DNA of 32,992 bases from PVC group bacterium (GTDB lineage: Bacteria; Verrucomicrobiota; Kiritimatiellia; UBA8416), in NCBI GenBank assembly GCA_003567805.1, contig PWYP01000141.1, positions 1 through 32,992 of the forward strand, given 5' to 3'. Within the stretch, counting starts at the first letter, position 1. Each line of letters opens with the position of its first letter. The translations under genes and the position numbers were made by a program. Shown in pieces: positions 1 through 11,199 of this stretch. The notes under the pieces were generated by a model that worked only from the letters and a program-made list of their open reading frames with translations, searched no databases and was not told the DNA's origin.

Positions 1-400
1 AGTTCCCCTGATTGTTGAACGCATCCAGCAATTCCAACGCCACGGCCTGCTCCATCGGCATACCCCGCCGCCCCTGGGAATACATCACCAACCAACGAAG
101 CGCTAATGCCAACTGGCGACGGTCGCTGATCTCCACCGGCACCTGATACGTAGCACCGCCAACACGACGGGATTTAACCTCCACGCGCGGCTTGATGTTA
201 TCAATCGCCCGAATCAATACACCCAAGGGATCCTGACCCGACTTCTCTTCAATCCGGCTTAACGCACCATACACAATCCGCTCGGCTGTGGTTTTCTTGC
301 CCTTGCGCATAATGTAATTGATCACGCGCGCCACAAGCTCACTATTGAACCGCGGATCTGCTAACACTTCACGTCGTTCTGCTTTTCTTCTACGTGCCAT
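1..400 (-). CDS. rpsG: 30S ribosomal protein S7 (3' end outside window)
   Basis: Ribosomal protein uS7, a primary 16S rRNA-binding protein that organises the 30S head near the E site. The reading frame starts with ATG at 398-400 and runs leftward off the window, giving about 133 N-terminal residues of a protein usually near 155. The start MARRRKAERREV and the internal segments RFNSELVARVINYIMRKGKK, RRVGGATYQVPVE and QLALRWLV are typical of S7. It is the last visible gene of the cluster and lies 16 nt downstream of rpsL. The usual next genes (fusA, rpsJ) would lie beyond the left edge, which is an expectation from the common str operon order. The C-terminal end cannot be seen. Confidence 0.97.
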   Translation of the reverse strand, partial: MARRRKAERREVLADPRFNSELVARVINYIMRKGKKTTAERIVYGALSRIEEKSGQDPLGVLIRAIDNIKPRVEVKSRRVGGATYQVPVEISDRRQLALALRWLVMYSQGRRGMPMEQAVALELLDAFNNQGN

Positions 401-416
401 AACTTCTTACTCCGTC

Positions 417-797
417 TCAGCTAGCGGCCTTGGGACGCTTCACCCCGTATTTCGAGCGACCCCGCTTGCGGTCGTTTACACCCAACGTGTCAAGTGCACC
501 CCGCACCACATGATAGCGAACACCGGGTAGATCCTTTACACGACCACCACGCACCAGCACAACACTGTGCTCCTGCAAGTTGTGTCCCTCGCCACCAATA
601 TAGGCGCTAACTTCATAACCTGTCGTCAAGCGAACACGCGCTACCTTACGCAAAGCCGAATTCGGTTTCTTCGGCGTCATCGTCTTCACTTGCAAGCAAA
701 CACCACGGCGCTGCGGACATTTCGTCAGCGCACGAGACTTGCTTTTCTTCTTTACTGGCTTGCGCCCTTTGCGCACCAGTTGATTCATTGTCGGCAT
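417..797 (-). CDS. rpsL: 30S ribosomal protein S12
   Basis: Ribosomal protein uS12, part of the decoding centre of the 30S subunit and the classical streptomycin target. It is 126 aa, close to the usual 124. The family start [13 protein letters not shown] is present, so the first ATG is kept. [19 protein letters not shown] and [15 protein letters not shown] are intact and contain the lysines (E. coli Lys42/Lys87 equivalents) whose mutation gives streptomycin resistance, so the sequence looks wild type. It lies between rpoC (63 nt upstream) and rpsG (16 nt downstream), the usual rpoBC-rpsL-rpsG order. Confidence 0.98.
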   Translation of the reverse strand: MPTMNQLVRKGRKPVKKKSKSRALTKCPQRRGVCLQVKTMTPKKPNSALRKVARVRLTTGYEVSAYIGGEGHNLQEHSVVLVRGGRVKDLPGVRYHVVRGALDTLGVNDRKRGRSKYGVKRPKAAS

Positions 798-860
798 ATT
801 CTTATCCCCTGTTTTACAAGCGAGCGGGAACTATAGTACATTCCCATAATCACATTCAAG

Positions 861-3800
861 CTATTTATCCCACAATTGATCAAATTTTCTTTCTTGCTCC
901 TGGATGTCGATCAATTCCTCTTCCGGAACTTGCTCTCCTTTCGGAACCAGTTTGATCTGACGATTCGTCGGGAATCCCGTTCCACCAGGAATAAGATGTC
1001 CCATAATCACGTTTTCCTTGAACCCGCGAAGCTCATCAACACGACCCAATGTGGCTGCATCGGTAAGAATACGCGTTGTATCCTGGAAGGAAGCCGCCGA
1101 AATGAAACTATCGGTTTCCAATGACGCCTTCGTGATCCCTAACAAGGCCGGAGCAGCTTCAGCAGGACGACGTCCCTCTGCAAGCGCTTTCTCGTTGACC
1201 TCGAGGAAGTACTGACGCATTACCTGTTCACCCCAGAGGAATTCCGTATCCCCAGGATTCGTGATTTTTACCTTACGCAACATCTGACGAACAATCACCT
1301 CAATGTGCTTGTCGTTAATCTCTACACCCTGCAAACGATAGACCTGCTGCACTTCGTTCACGAGATACTCCTGTAACTCTTGCGGACCACAGACATCCAA
1401 GATCTCCTGCGGAACCACCGGTCCCTCAGTAAGCTGCTGACCCTTGCGCACGCGATCTCCCTTGAACACAACAATGTGCTTACCCATCGGAATCAAATGC
1501 TCTTCCGTATCGCCCGTCATTTCGTCACGTATAATCAGGCAACGCTTACCACGCTGATTCTCCCCAAAGTCTACCACTCCCTCGATCTTGGCGATCTCGG
1601 CGGCATCTTTAGGCTGACGTGCTTCGAAAAGCTCGGCAACACGCGGCAAACCACCCGTAATATCCTTCGTCTTGGATTCCTTCCGAGGCGTCTTGGCAAG
1701 CAAGGCTCCAGGCGTAACTGGCGTTCCTTCTTTTACCACCACGTGCGCGCCGGCCGGAATACTATAGAACCCGAGGATCTCGTGATCTACGCCTTCGCCA
1801 TCGGCCTCAATGATGATCTGCGGATGCAGATTTTCCTTGCTGTCGAGAACAACCGTTCCGCTCATGCCCGTTGCCTCATCAACTTCCTTCTTCACCGAGA
1901 CATTCTCAACAAAGTCATGGAAGCGGATCACACCAGACTGTTCCGCAAGAATCGGTACGCTATAAGGGTCCCACTTTGCAAGACACATACCCTTTTTGAC
2001 CGTACCGCCATCCTCAACCTGAAGCACCGTACCCATAGCCAAGGTATAGCGCTCGAGCTCATGGCCCGTCGCATCATGAATACTGATGGCGCCGTTCTTA
2101 TTTAAAACAACGAGTTCGCCTTCGGAATTCGCAACAACACGCAATTCATGGTAACGGATCGTACCTTTGTTCTTGGCACTGACCTCCGGTTGTTTGAACA
2201 CAGAGCTGGCCGTACCACCAATATGGAAAGTACGCATCGTTAACTGCGTGCCAGGCTCACCGATAGATTGGGCGGCAATGATACCAACCGCAGTCCCGAT
2301 TTCAACCGCACGCCCAGTCGCCAAATCGCGCCCATAGCATTGCGCGCACAATCCAACCCGGCTCTCGCACGTAAGCACGCTGCGAATCCGTACACGGTCA
2401 ATGCCACTATCCTTGATCGCTTTGGCCTTGACCTCATCAATTTCATCATTGGTAGCAACCAGTAACTCATTTGTTAAAGGATGATGCACATCATTGAGGG
2501 CCGTACGACCAATCAACCGCTTGTCGATACCCACCAGATCCTCGTCTCCCTCGGAAATGGCCATAATATCAATACCATTCACAGTCCCACAATCCGGCTC
2601 CATGATGATCACATCCTGCGAAACATCCACAAGTTTGCGCGTCAAATAACCTGCGTCAGCCGTTTTCAAGGCCGTGTCAGCCAAACCCTTGCGGGCACCG
2701 TGTGTACTAATAAAGTATTCCAACACACTTAGCCCCTCGCGGAAGTTAGCGGTAATCGGGCGCTCGATGATCTCGCCAGACGGCTTGGCCATCAAACCAC
2801 GCATGCCGGCAAGCTGACGAATCTGCTGACGACTACCACGCGCCTTGGAGTCCACCATCATGTAAACCGGATTAATTTCACTACTATTGGTGTTCTCATC
2901 AATGGATGTATACATCGCATTCGAAATCTCTTCCGTAGCATGCGTCCAGATGTCAACAATCTTGTTGTAGCGCTCCCCATCCGTGATCACACCTTGGCGG
3001 TATTGCTCGCGAACCTTACTAACTTCATCACGCGCCTCTTGTAATTTCTGCTCTTTCTCAAGAGGAATGATCATGTCAACAATTCCGACAGATATGCCTG
3101 CTCGAGTCGCCTGCTCAAATCCTGTCTTCTTCAAAAGGTCAAGCGCCTTAACCGTTGCGGCATGCCCGGCATTTTTATGGCAATGCCAAATCAAATCACC
3201 CAGTACGCTCTTGTTTACGGTTTTATTAATGAAGCCCATCTCCGAAGGCCACACCTCATTGAAAAACACCCGGCCTACGGTTGTCTCGATAACACGAGCC
3301 TCGGAATCACCAAAGGCCGTTTTGCGATCAAGATCCGGATTCTTCAAGCGAATCCGCTGATGCATCGTAAAAGCCCCTTCTCCGTATGCCAAATGCACCT
3401 CTTCCATATCCGCAAAGATAGGCAGACGTTCCGGCATGTCATTGCCGGAACCATTCTGTTTTACCGTCAGACGATCCGCTTGCGATAACGCTGTCATGTA
3501 ATAAACACCGAGCGCGATATCCTGCGTCGGCGTCATGACCGACTGCCCACTCGACGGCGAAAATATATTGTTGGATGCCAACATCAACAAACGAGACTCC
3601 AACTGCGCCTCAACCGACAACGGAACGTGTACAGCCATCTGGTCACCATCAAAGTCAGCATTGAATGCCGTACATACCAAAGGATGAATCTGAATGGCTT
3701 CACCTTCCACAAGCACAGGCTCAAACGACTGGATACTGAGACGGTGCAAGGTTGGCGCACGGTTTAACATCACCGTCTTATCCCGCGTCACTTCCTCAAG

Positions 3801-5036
3801 AATATCCCAGACATCATCGGTTTGCTTCTCAATCAGCTTTTTCGCGCTACGTACCGTGTGAACCACGCCCATCTCTTTCAAGCGACGAATGATAAACGGT
3901 TCAAACAACGTCAACGCCATCTTCTTTGGCAACCCGCACTGATTCAACTTCAACTCGGGGCCAACGACAATCACGGACCGACCCGAGTAGTCTACTCGCT
4001 TACCAAGCAAGTTCTGGCGGAAACGGCCACCCTTGCCGCGCAACATATCGCTCAAGGATTTCAAGGGACGATTGCCCGCACCTGTAACGGCACGGCCATG
4101 CCGACCGTTATCAAATACGGCATCCACCGCCTCCTGCAGCATGCGCTTCTCATTACGAATAATGACATCCGGCGTCTTTAACTGCTGCAAGTTCTTCAGG
4201 CGATTATTCCGGTTAATTACACGGCGATACAAATCATTCAGGTCCGAGGTAGCAAAACGCCCGCCCTCCAACGGAACCAATGGACGCAAGTCAGGAGGAA
4301 TCACGGGCAGAACATCCAAAACCATCCATTCCGGACGTGTATTGCTCGTACGGAATCCTTCCGTAACCTTCATCCGCTTGGAAAGTTTCTTGCGCGTCTG
4401 CTTGCTCTTCGTCTTCTGGATCTGCTCTTCCAGCTCCTCCAACAACGCTTGCAAATCAATTTTCACGAGCAATTCACGAATGCCCTCCGCACCCATCTTG
4501 GCGGAAAAGTCATCGCCATATTTCTCACGCGCCTCACGGTAGTCGGCTTCGCTCAACAATTGACGCTCCTTGAGAGGCGTCTCCCCCGGATCTGTCACAA
4601 TATAGTCTTCATAGTACAATACCCGTTCCAAAGAACTGGCCGTCATATCAAGCATGAGACCGATGCGGCTCGGCGTACATTTGAAAAACCAGATGTGAGA
4701 TACCGGCACGGCAAGCTCGATGTGTCCCATGCGTTCACGACGTACCCGAGAAAGCGTCACCTCGACACCACAGCGATCGCAAATCACACCCTTGTGCTTG
4801 ATGCGCTTGTATTTACCACAACTACACTCCCAATCCTTCGTCGGGCCAAAAATCTTCTCACAAAACAACCCCCCCCGCTCCGGCTTATATGTGCGGTAGT
4901 TGATCGTTTCCGGATTCTTGACCTCCCCACGGCTCCATGCACGAATCGTCTCAGGCTCGGCCAGTGTTATACCGACCGAATCAAATGAGCCAAAATCGTT
5001 CAGGTAGCTTGTTTCTTTTCCGTAAATTGGATTCAA
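861..5036 (-). CDS. rpoC: DNA-directed RNA polymerase subunit beta'
   Basis: Catalytic beta' subunit of RNA polymerase. I place the start at a TTG (5034-5036), giving 1391 aa. A frame opening at 5105 would overlap the rpoB end by 44 nt and add 23 residues unlike the family, whereas the TTG has GGAGG at 5044-5048, 7 nt upstream. With this start the N-terminal zinc cysteines fall at about 71, 73, 86 and 89 (CSCGKYK...CDRCG), nearly the E. coli numbering. The Mg-binding loop NADFDGD is at about 459-465. The second zinc site [11 protein letters not shown] and the trigger-loop region [13 protein letters not shown] are intact. No large lineage insertion is obvious. It is 25 nt downstream of rpoB and almost certainly cotranscribed. 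Confidence 0.98.
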   Translation of the reverse strand: MNPIYGKETSYLNDFGSFDSVGITLAEPETIRAWSRGEVKNPETINYRTYKPERGGLFCEKIFGPTKDWECSCGKYKRIKHKGVICDRCGVEVTLSRVRRERMGHIELAVPVSHIWFFKCTPSRIGLMLDMTASSLERVLYYEDYIVTDPGETPLKERQLLSEADYREAREKYGDDFSAKMGAEGIRELLVKIDLQALLEELEEQIQKTKSKQTRKKLSKRMKVTEGFRTSNTRPEWMVLDVLPVIPPDLRPLVPLEGGRFATSDLNDLYRRVINRNNRLKNLQQLKTPDVIIRNEKRMLQEAVDAVFDNGRHGRAVTGAGNRPLKSLSDMLRGKGGRFRQNLLGKRVDYSGRSVIVVGPELKLNQCGLPKKMALTLFEPFIIRRLKEMGVVHTVRSAKKLIEKQTDDVWDILEEVTRDKTVMLNRAPTLHRLSIQSFEPVLVEGEAIQIHPLVCTAFNADFDGDQMAVHVPLSVEAQLESRLLMLASNNIFSPSSGQSVMTPTQDIALGVYYMTALSQADRLTVKQNGSGNDMPERLPIFADMEEVHLAYGEGAFTMHQRIRLKNPDLDRKTAFGDSEARVIETTVGRVFFNEVWPSEMGFINKTVNKSVLGDLIWHCHKNAGHAATVKALDLLKKTGFEQATRAGISVGIVDMIIPLEKEQKLQEARDEVSKVREQYRQGVITDGERYNKIVDIWTHATEEISNAMYTSIDENTNSSEINPVYMMVDSKARGSRQQIRQLAGMRGLMAKPSGEIIERPITANFREGLSVLEYFISTHGARKGLADTALKTADAGYLTRKLVDVSQDVIIMEPDCGTVNGIDIMAISEGDEDLVGIDKRLIGRTALNDVHHPLTNELLVATNDEIDEVKAKAIKDSGIDRVRIRSVLTCESRVGLCAQCYGRDLATGRAVEIGTAVGIIAAQSIGEPGTQLTMRTFHIGGTASSVFKQPEVSAKNKGTIRYHELRVVANSEGELVVLNKNGAISIHDATGHELERYTLAMGTVLQVEDGGTVKKGMCLAKWDPYSVPILAEQSGVIRFHDFVENVSVKKEVDEATGMSGTVVLDSKENLHPQIIIEADGEGVDHEILGFYSIPAGAHVVVKEGTPVTPGALLAKTPRKESKTKDITGGLPRVAELFEARQPKDAAEIAKIEGVVDFGENQRGKRCLIIRDEMTGDTEEHLIPMGKHIVVFKGDRVRKGQQLTEGPVVPQEILDVCGPQELQEYLVNEVQQVYRLQGVEINDKHIEVIVRQMLRKVKITNPGDTEFLWGEQVMRQYFLEVNEKALAEGRRPAEAAPALLGITKASLETDSFISAASFQDTTRILTDAATLGRVDELRGFKENVIMGHLIPGGTGFPTNRQIKLVPKGEQVPEEELIDIQEQERKFDQLWDK

Positions 5037-5043
5037 TGTTATT

Positions 5044-5048
5044 CCTCC
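5044..5048 (-). promoter_or_regulatory. Shine-Dalgarno that fixes the rpoC TTG start
   Basis: The minus strand reads GGGAGGAATAACA directly before TTG, an ideal Shine-Dalgarno with 7 nt spacing. The longer frame starting at 5105 lies inside rpoB and shows no comparable signal. This site lies in the 25-nt gap after the rpoB stop codon. Confidence 0.8.
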
Positions 5049-5061
5049 CGGCTGCAAACGT

Positions 5062-8000
5062 TTATTGTGGCAGGCTGCTGCGCTTCTCACCCTCGACTTG
5101 TACATCCAGACACAAGCCGCGTAACTCGTTGATCAAAACACTGAACGATTCCGGCATGCCGGCATCAAGCGTGTTGGTTCCTTTAACGATAGACTCGTAA
5201 ATGCGTGTGCGTCCGCTCACATCATCACTCTTAACCGTCAATAGCTCCTGCAAGGCATATGATACGCCATATGCTTCCAGCGCCCATACTTCCATTTCCC
5301 CAAGACGCTGGCCACCATACTGGGCCTTACCGCCCAACGGTTGCTGGGTAACCAGAGAATAAGGCCCAACTGCGCGAGCATGGATCTTATCCGTAACCAA
5401 GTGGTGCAATTTCAGAATATAAATTTGCCCCACAACGACACGCTGATCAAAAGGCTCTCCCGTGCGCCCATCAAACAGTACACTTTTGCCATCATCAGGC
5501 AAACCAGCCTTGCTGAGCAGATCATCAATATCCTTCTCAGCAATACCATCAAACACAGGTGTAGCAGCATGCATGCCTAACGCTTTGCAAGCAGCACCAA
5601 GGTGCGTTTCAAAAACCTGTCCGAGGTTCATACGCGAAGGCACACCAAGCGGATTTAAAACAATATCAACCGGTGTTCCATCCGGCAGGAAAGGCATATC
5701 TGCATCCGGCACAATGCGGGCAACAACACCCTTGTTACCATGTCGACCAGCCAGCTTATCCCCAACGGACAACTTCTTCTTGGCTGCAATGTAGACCTTT
5801 ACCTGCTTGATAATACCCGAATCCAGATCATCACCACTCTCCAAACGCTCTATCGAGTTCTGGAATTCTTCATCCAGCTCAGCAAAACGAGGTTTGTACT
5901 CACTGATAATGTCGTCAATCTTAATCTGGATCGGACTACTCTCAATCCGGATATGATCGCTAACCGCTGACAACTTACGCAAAAGCGTTTTGGTGATTTT
6001 ACGATTAGCCGGAATGATAATTTCATCCGCTTCAACATCAATCACATCCAAGGGAATCTTCTCGCCCAACAAAATGTTGCTCAAAGCTTCCGTCAAGTCG
6101 TTCTGCAACTCTTGCCGTTTTGCTTTGTGTTCTTCCTCAATGGTTTTGCGTTGACGCTTGCGTTGAGCGGGAGACGAATCCGCATTCTTGGTTTCTTTAT
6201 GCGCCGTCACCTTGACATCCATAACGATACCATACGTTCCGCTTGGCACAGTCAAAGATGTATCGCGCACTTCCGCTGCCTTTTCACCAAAAATCGCACG
6301 CAACAAACGCTCTTCCGGCGCTAATTCCGTTTCGCTTTTGGGTGTGATCTTACCCACCAAGATATCGCCAGGACGAACTTCGGCGCCGGGACGGATTACG
6401 CCATCCGGCCCTAGATTCCGCAGGGCTTCTTCACCAACATTCGGAATATCCCGCGTAATTTCTTCAGGACCCAACTTCGTGTCGCGAGCACCAACTTCAA
6501 AATCCTGAATCTGGATAGAAGTAAACGCATCCTCACGGACCAGGCGCTGACTGATAAGAATGGCGTCTTCGAAATTGTAACCCGACCAAGGCATGAATGC
6601 CACCTGCAGGTTTTTCCCAAGCGCTAACTCGCCCTGATCTGTTGCCGGACCATCCGCAAGCGTCTGACCAGCCTTCACTTTCTGCCCCAAACGTACAATC
6701 GGCTTCTGATTGATGCAGGTACCAGCATTCGACCGACGGAACTTCTGCAAGCGATATTCCTGATACGCGTCCGCAGGGGTCTTCTTCGTAGGCATGCTAC
6801 CATCCGATGAAACCACGATACGCTTGGCAGAAACATAAGCCACAATACCGGCCTTCTCGGAAAGCACCATCACGCGGGAGTCGCGTGCGGCGCGTTCTTC
6901 CAGACCGGTCGCAACATACGGCCGCTCAACACGCAACAGCGGAACAGCTTGACGCATCATGTTCGCTCCCATCAAAGCACGGTTAGCATCGTCGTGCTCC
7001 AGGAACGGAATCATACCAGCAGCAATACTCACAACCTGCTTCGGAGACACGTCCATGTAATCGACTTCCTTGCCAGGCACTTCCAGGAATTCACCACGGT
7101 GACGAACCGAAACGAACGGATTGCGGAAATGACCATCATCCTGCAGTGGCGCATTCGCCTGGGCAATGATGTAGCGCTCTTCCTTGTCCGCTGACAAAAA
7201 CTCCACTTCATCCGTCACACGTCCTTTGTCCACGCGACGATACGGACTTTCTATGAAGCCAAACTCATTTACATGTGCATAAATACTGAGCGAGGAAATA
7301 AGACCGATGTTCGGACCTTCGGGTGTCTCAATCGGACAAATACGTCCATAATGACTGCTATGCACGTCGCGAACCTCAAAACCAGCACGTTCGCGGCTCA
7401 AACCCCCCGGGCCTAATGCACTTAAACGACGTTTATGCGCCAATTCGGAAAGCGGGTTGGTTTGGTCCATGAACTGACTCAACTGACTGCGACCAAAGAA
7501 GTCTTGCACAACAGCCGATAATGACTTGGAATTCACCAACCGTTGTGGCGATAGCGTTCCCGTCGTCGGATCAAAAAGCGTCATCCGCTCGCGAATCAGT
7601 CGCTCTGTACGAGCAAGCCCCATCCGACACTGATTCTCCATCAGTTCTCCAACCGTACGAACGCGACGGCTACCTAAATGGTCAATGTCGTCCACGTTTT
7701 CCACACCGCGACGGACATTAATCAGATGCCGTAAGGATTCGATAACATCACGTTCATCCAGAACGCGCATGTTATTATCAATTTCATTCTCCAAACCAAG
7801 CTTCTGGTTGATCTTGTAACGGCCAACGCTACCAAGATCATAACGGCGTGGATCAAAAAACAGACGACGCAATAACTGCCGCGCATTGGAAGCTGTGGCA
7901 GGATCCCCAGGACGCAATTTATGATAAATATCCTTCAAGGCTTCATCTGCCGTGTGAACAGGATCCGCCTTCAAGCTCTTGAGTAAAAGGCCATCATCCC

Positions 8001-8829
8001 AAGACACATCGACAATATCGACGCTCTTGATGCCAGCCTCATGAATTTGCTTCATCGCAGCTTCAGTGAGTGGTTCATATTTACGCGCCAACACGGTCTT
8101 GGAATCCAAGTCAATGATATCATCCTTGAACACTTTGGCCGCAAGATCATCTTCGGATACAGAAGCACTCACCTTTACGGATGCAAAATCATAATACAAA
8201 CCGAGGATTTCCTCATCGGTCCCATACCCGAGTGCGCGCAAAAAGGTCGTTGCCAAAAACTTGCGACGACGACGCTTGCGATCCATGTAAATCCAGATGA
8301 GATCCGAGGTGTCGAATTGTATCTCAATCCAGGAACCGCGATCCGGAATGACACGAATCGAATACAGCATGGCGCCATTCGCATGCACGGAGCGTTCCGA
8401 ACAAATACCGGGCGAGCGATGCAACTGGCTAACCACAACCCGTTCCGCACCATTCACAACGAAAGCACCGGTATCCGTCATCAAAGGCACATCGCCCATG
8501 AACACAACGTCTTCCGTTACGCTGTCGCCATCTTTCAAGCGAAACGTGACATGTAGGGGTGACGCATACGTTTCCCCCTCATAGACGCATTCCACAGGAT
8601 CAAGTTTAGGCGCGGAAAGCTCGTATTTAACATAATCTAATGCATAACGACCATCGTAGCTCTCGATGGGAAACACCTCTTTGAAAATCCCCTCTAGCCC
8701 TTGGGCAACTCGTTTTTCCGAATCTGCAGAACGCTGCAGAAAATCCCGGTAAGAACGGGTTTGCACATCAATCAGGTTAGGAGGGTCAATGATTTCCCGC
8801 AATTTGCCGAAGTTAATTCTATCTACCAC
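5062..8829 (-). CDS. rpoB: DNA-directed RNA polymerase subunit beta
   Basis: Beta subunit of RNA polymerase, 1255 aa, in the normal bacterial range. The start [13 protein letters not shown] leads directly into the family N-terminus ([14 protein letters not shown]). The rifampicin region reads [20 protein letters not shown] then [20 protein letters not shown]. The usual resistance positions (Asp516, His526, Ser531 in E. coli) are wild type, so rifampicin sensitivity is predicted. The catalytic-cleft motif [18 protein letters not shown] and the C-terminal [20 protein letters not shown] block that docks with beta' are present. It follows rplL by 68 nt and precedes rpoC by 25 nt. Confidence 0.98.
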   Translation of the reverse strand: MVDRINFGKLREIIDPPNLIDVQTRSYRDFLQRSADSEKRVAQGLEGIFKEVFPIESYDGRYALDYVKYELSAPKLDPVECVYEGETYASPLHVTFRLKDGDSVTEDVVFMGDVPLMTDTGAFVVNGAERVVVSQLHRSPGICSERSVHANGAMLYSIRVIPDRGSWIEIQFDTSDLIWIYMDRKRRRRKFLATTFLRALGYGTDEEILGLYYDFASVKVSASVSEDDLAAKVFKDDIIDLDSKTVLARKYEPLTEAAMKQIHEAGIKSVDIVDVSWDDGLLLKSLKADPVHTADEALKDIYHKLRPGDPATASNARQLLRRLFFDPRRYDLGSVGRYKINQKLGLENEIDNNMRVLDERDVIESLRHLINVRRGVENVDDIDHLGSRRVRTVGELMENQCRMGLARTERLIRERMTLFDPTTGTLSPQRLVNSKSLSAVVQDFFGRSQLSQFMDQTNPLSELAHKRRLSALGPGGLSRERAGFEVRDVHSSHYGRICPIETPEGPNIGLISSLSIYAHVNEFGFIESPYRRVDKGRVTDEVEFLSADKEERYIIAQANAPLQDDGHFRNPFVSVRHRGEFLEVPGKEVDYMDVSPKQVVSIAAGMIPFLEHDDANRALMGANMMRQAVPLLRVERPYVATGLEERAARDSRVMVLSEKAGIVAYVSAKRIVVSSDGSMPTKKTPADAYQEYRLQKFRRSNAGTCINQKPIVRLGQKVKAGQTLADGPATDQGELALGKNLQVAFMPWSGYNFEDAILISQRLVREDAFTSIQIQDFEVGARDTKLGPEEITRDIPNVGEEALRNLGPDGVIRPGAEVRPGDILVGKITPKSETELAPEERLLRAIFGEKAAEVRDTSLTVPSGTYGIVMDVKVTAHKETKNADSSPAQRKRQRKTIEEEHKAKRQELQNDLTEALSNILLGEKIPLDVIDVEADEIIIPANRKITKTLLRKLSAVSDHIRIESSPIQIKIDDIISEYKPRFAELDEEFQNSIERLESGDDLDSGIIKQVKVYIAAKKKLSVGDKLAGRHGNKGVVARIVPDADMPFLPDGTPVDIVLNPLGVPSRMNLGQVFETHLGAACKALGMHAATPVFDGIAEKDIDDLLSKAGLPDDGKSVLFDGRTGEPFDQRVVVGQIYILKLHHLVTDKIHARAVGPYSLVTQQPLGGKAQYGGQRLGEMEVWALEAYGVSYALQELLTVKSDDVSGRTRIYESIVKGTNTLDAGMPESFSVLINELRGLCLDVQVEGEKRSSLPQ

Positions 8830-8897
8830 AAAGACACCTCACATCAATATTTTCAAAGAAGCTTCCCAATCTCAAAACTACCTGCACAGAAATCCGA

Positions 8898-9302
8898 CTA
8901 CTTGATTTCGACTGTGGCGCCAGCCGCTTCCAGTGTCTTCTTCATCTCTTCTGCTTCTTCTTTGGACACTGCTTCTTTGACCGGCTTCGGCGCACCTTCA
9001 ACCAAGTCTTTCGAATCCTTCAAGCCAAGTCCCGTGATCGCACGGATCTCTTTGATGACACCAATCTTCTTGGCTCCACCATCCTTGAGAATTACGTCAA
9101 ACTCGGTCTTTTCCTCTTCTGCTTCAGCTGCAGCAGCTGGTGCAGCACCTGCTCCCGCCATCATAGCAACCGGCGCAGACGCCGTTACACCTAAACGATC
9201 CTCGAGCGCCTTTACGAGCTGGGAAAGTTCCAGCACGCTAATTCCCTCAATCCAATCAATAAACTCTGCCATCTTACCTTCAACTTTTACTTCTTCTGAC
9301 AT
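8898..9302 (-). CDS. rplL: 50S ribosomal protein L7/L12
   Basis: Stalk protein bL12, which recruits and activates translational GTPases (EF-Tu, EF-G). At 134 aa it is slightly longer than the usual 120-128, with an N-terminal extension ([11 protein letters not shown]) before the dimerisation helix. The order is normal: N-terminal domain ([19 protein letters not shown]), Ala-rich flexible hinge at about 48-61, then the globular C-terminal domain ([20 protein letters not shown]...[18 protein letters not shown]). A strong Shine-Dalgarno AAGGAG lies before the ATG. It follows rplJ by 49 nt. Confidence 0.97.
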   Translation of the reverse strand: MSEEVKVEGKMAEFIDWIEGISVLELSQLVKALEDRLGVTASAPVAMMAGAGAAPAAAAEAEEEKTEFDVILKDGGAKKIGVIKEIRAITGLGLKDSKDLVEGAPKPVKEAVSKEEAEEMKKTLEAAGATVEIK

Positions 9303-9351
9303 GACCTACTCCTTATTTATCGTAATGTTTCCACACAGCCTGCTCCCGCGA

Positions 9352-9873
9352 TCAGGCTGCTTCTTTCTTTTTCTCTTCAATGGCGGTTAATACATACAAC
9401 AAGCTCGACACCTTAGCATGCATGACGCCAACCAGTTGCGTCATCGGTGCCTGAACTGTTCCGACAAGCTGTCCAAGCAACACTTCGCGCGCTGGCAAGT
9501 CTGCCATGGCGTCGATATCCTGCTCAGTCAACATTTGGGTGTTGAGGCTACCACCCTTTAAAACCAGTAACTTCTGTTCCTTGATAAACGCTTTAAGAGA
9601 CTTAGCCACGGCCGTGACATCATCGCCACCCGTTACCATCACCGTCTTCCCCGTAAGCGCTTCTTCCGGTACGCTGCGGTCCTGCGCCTTCAGCGCAACC
9701 CCAAGCAGACTGTTCTTTACTACCAGAGCCTTCGCTCCCACATTGCCTAATGCTGAACGCAGAAGGGCAAAGTGCTTTACCTTCATACCACTATAATCAG
9801 CCAGCAATACATGTTCGCTACCAGACAAAGCGTCTGACATTTCCTTTAAGATGGATTCTTTTTCCGGTCTCAT
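9352..9873 (-). CDS. rplJ: 50S ribosomal protein L10
   Basis: Ribosomal protein uL10, 173 aa, which anchors L7/L12 dimers to 23S rRNA. The family start MRPEKESILKEMSDALS, the RNA-binding N-terminal domain (LADYSGMKVKHFALLRSAL, KNSLLGVAL) and the C-terminal helix that binds L12 (VSSLLYVLTAIEEKKKE) are all visible. Only 25 nt separate it from rplA, which leaves no room for the long structured L10-leader found before rplJ in many bacteria. Confidence 0.97.
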   Translation of the reverse strand: MRPEKESILKEMSDALSGSEHVLLADYSGMKVKHFALLRSALGNVGAKALVVKNSLLGVALKAQDRSVPEEALTGKTVMVTGGDDVTAVAKSLKAFIKEQKLLVLKGGSLNTQMLTEQDIDAMADLPAREVLLGQLVGTVQAPMTQLVGVMHAKVSSLLYVLTAIEEKKKEAA

Positions 9874-9898
9874 CGGTATTCCTTCCTACCTTTGCAAA

Positions 9899-10582
9899 CT
9901 ATTCTTTGATGTTAACCCGAAGTCCGACCCCCATGGTGGTCGAAACCGAGCAGTTCCGAATATAAATTCCTTTGGCCCCGGCTGGCTTCGCTGACCGCAC
10001 CGCAGCAGCAAGGGTTTCGATGTTTTCACAAAGCTGCTCCACAGAAAACGATAACTTTCCAACGGCAGCGGCAATGTTCCCATGCCGATCCATACGGAAC
10101 TCAACACGCCCCCCCTTTGCGGCCTGCACCGCAGCAGCCGTGTCATCGCTGACCGTACCGGTTTTGGGATTCGGCATCAAACCGCGAGGTCCAAGCACCC
10201 GACCAAGCTTACGAACCTCTTGCATGGCCTCGGGCGTTGCAATTGCGACGTCAAAGTCGGTAAATCCCCCTTTAACCTTCTCGATCATATCTTCGTTACC
10301 GACGAATTCAGCACCCGCTTCGCGAGCAGCATCGGCTGCCGCGCCGGCGGCAAACACGAGCACGCGAACCGGTTTACCCGTCCCATGTGGCAGCGCAACC
10401 GTGCTACGAATGGCATTTTCAGATTTCCGGGGATCAATCCCCATACGAAAAGCCAGCTCAACGGATTCGTCAAACTTGGCCCCTGGGTGTTCCTTGAGAA
10501 ACGTAACCGCTTCTTGCAGTTCCAGCACGGTTCGCGGCGCTTGCGCCCGAATCGAATTGAAACGTTTGCCATGTTTCGGCAT
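9899..10582 (-). CDS. rplA: 50S ribosomal protein L1
   Basis: Ribosomal protein uL1, 227 aa, of the L1 stalk that helps move E-site tRNA; in many bacteria it also represses its own mRNA. Family blocks are clear: KHGKRFNSIRAQ at the start, ESVELAFRMGIDPRKSENAI, VALPHGTGKPVRVLVFA, LGRVLGPRGLMPNPKTGTV and a C-terminal TTMGVGLRVN. The Shine-Dalgarno AAAGGAG lies 7 nt before the ATG. The 115-nt gap after rplK carries a small hairpin (10606-10624). Confidence 0.97.
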   Translation of the reverse strand: MPKHGKRFNSIRAQAPRTVLELQEAVTFLKEHPGAKFDESVELAFRMGIDPRKSENAIRSTVALPHGTGKPVRVLVFAAGAAADAAREAGAEFVGNEDMIEKVKGGFTDFDVAIATPEAMQEVRKLGRVLGPRGLMPNPKTGTVSDDTAAAVQAAKGGRVEFRMDRHGNIAAAVGKLSFSVEQLCENIETLAAAVRSAKPAGAKGIYIRNCSVSTTMGVGLRVNIKE

Positions 10583-10605
10583 GTTTTTGCTCCTTTATGG
10601 TAAAA

Positions 10606-10624
10606 GCACAATATCATGTTGTGC
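10606..10624 (-). other. Small stem-loop in the rplK-rplA spacer
   Basis: GCACAA (10606-10611) and TTGTGC (10619-10624) form a 6-bp stem with a 7-nt loop. On the transcribed strand it is followed by TTTT, then the rplA Shine-Dalgarno. The stem is short and the T run only four long. It could be a weak attenuator or part of an L1-binding leader; I cannot choose between these by eye. Confidence 0.35.
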
Positions 10625-10697
10625 CCCCGGTCTACGTTGTCGTTTGTATTCGCAACACCCGTCACGAACACCGATCAACTCCCGGATGTATACGAAA

Positions 10698-11126
10698 TTA
10701 TCCCTCTACAACTTCTATTCCCATGCTACGTGCCGTACCCTCAACCATGCGGATCGCAGCCTCTTCATCGCGGGCATTTAAATCGTCTTTTTTGATCTGC
10801 ACAATTTCCTGCACCTGGGCGCGTGTCACGGAACCAACCTTATCCTTGTGCGGTTCGCCAGATCCCTTGGCTAATCCTGCAGCACGCTTCAACAGGGATG
10901 CGGCCGGCGGACTTTTGGTCACAAACGTAAAGGACCGATCTGCGAATACCGAAATCACTACCGGTATCACCAAGCCAGCCTTATCCTGCGTCCGAGCATT
11001 GAAAGCCTTACAAAATTCCATGATGTTGACACCATGCTGTCCCAATGCCGGACCTACCGGAGGTGCAGGATTCGCTTGCCCCGCCGGAATCTGCAATTTA
11101 ATTTCACCGATGACTTTCTTGGCCAT
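10698..11126 (-). CDS. rplK: 50S ribosomal protein L11
   Basis: Ribosomal protein uL11, 142 aa (family usual about 141), which with 23S rRNA forms the GTPase-associated centre targeted by thiostrepton and needed for RelA activation. The N-terminal domain begins [20 protein letters not shown] with the proline-rich [19 protein letters not shown]. The C-terminal RNA-binding domain ends [11 protein letters not shown]. It follows nusG by 73 nt and precedes rplA by 115 nt, the standard nusG-rplK-rplA order. Confidence 0.97.
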   Translation of the reverse strand: MAKKVIGEIKLQIPAGQANPAPPVGPALGQHGVNIMEFCKAFNARTQDKAGLVIPVVISVFADRSFTFVTKSPPAASLLKRAAGLAKGSGEPHKDKVGSVTRAQVQEIVQIKKDDLNARDEEAAIRMVEGTARSMGIEVVEG

Positions 11127-11199
11127 CTTTTTGCCTCACTCTCTACTACGTTATCGTTACCAATTTCTTATGCTGTCGTCGCGTGGCAACCCACATGCA

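Noticed and set aside
5062..8829. Rifampicin-resistance signature in rpoB
   Set aside because: The Asp516, His526 and Ser531 equivalents are wild type. The Arg in GRSQLSQF replaces a variable Ser and is not a known resistance change that I can vouch for.
9972..10781. A 269-codon plus-strand frame opposite rplA and part of rplK
   Set aside because: It is antisense to two clear ribosomal protein genes and has no homologous look.
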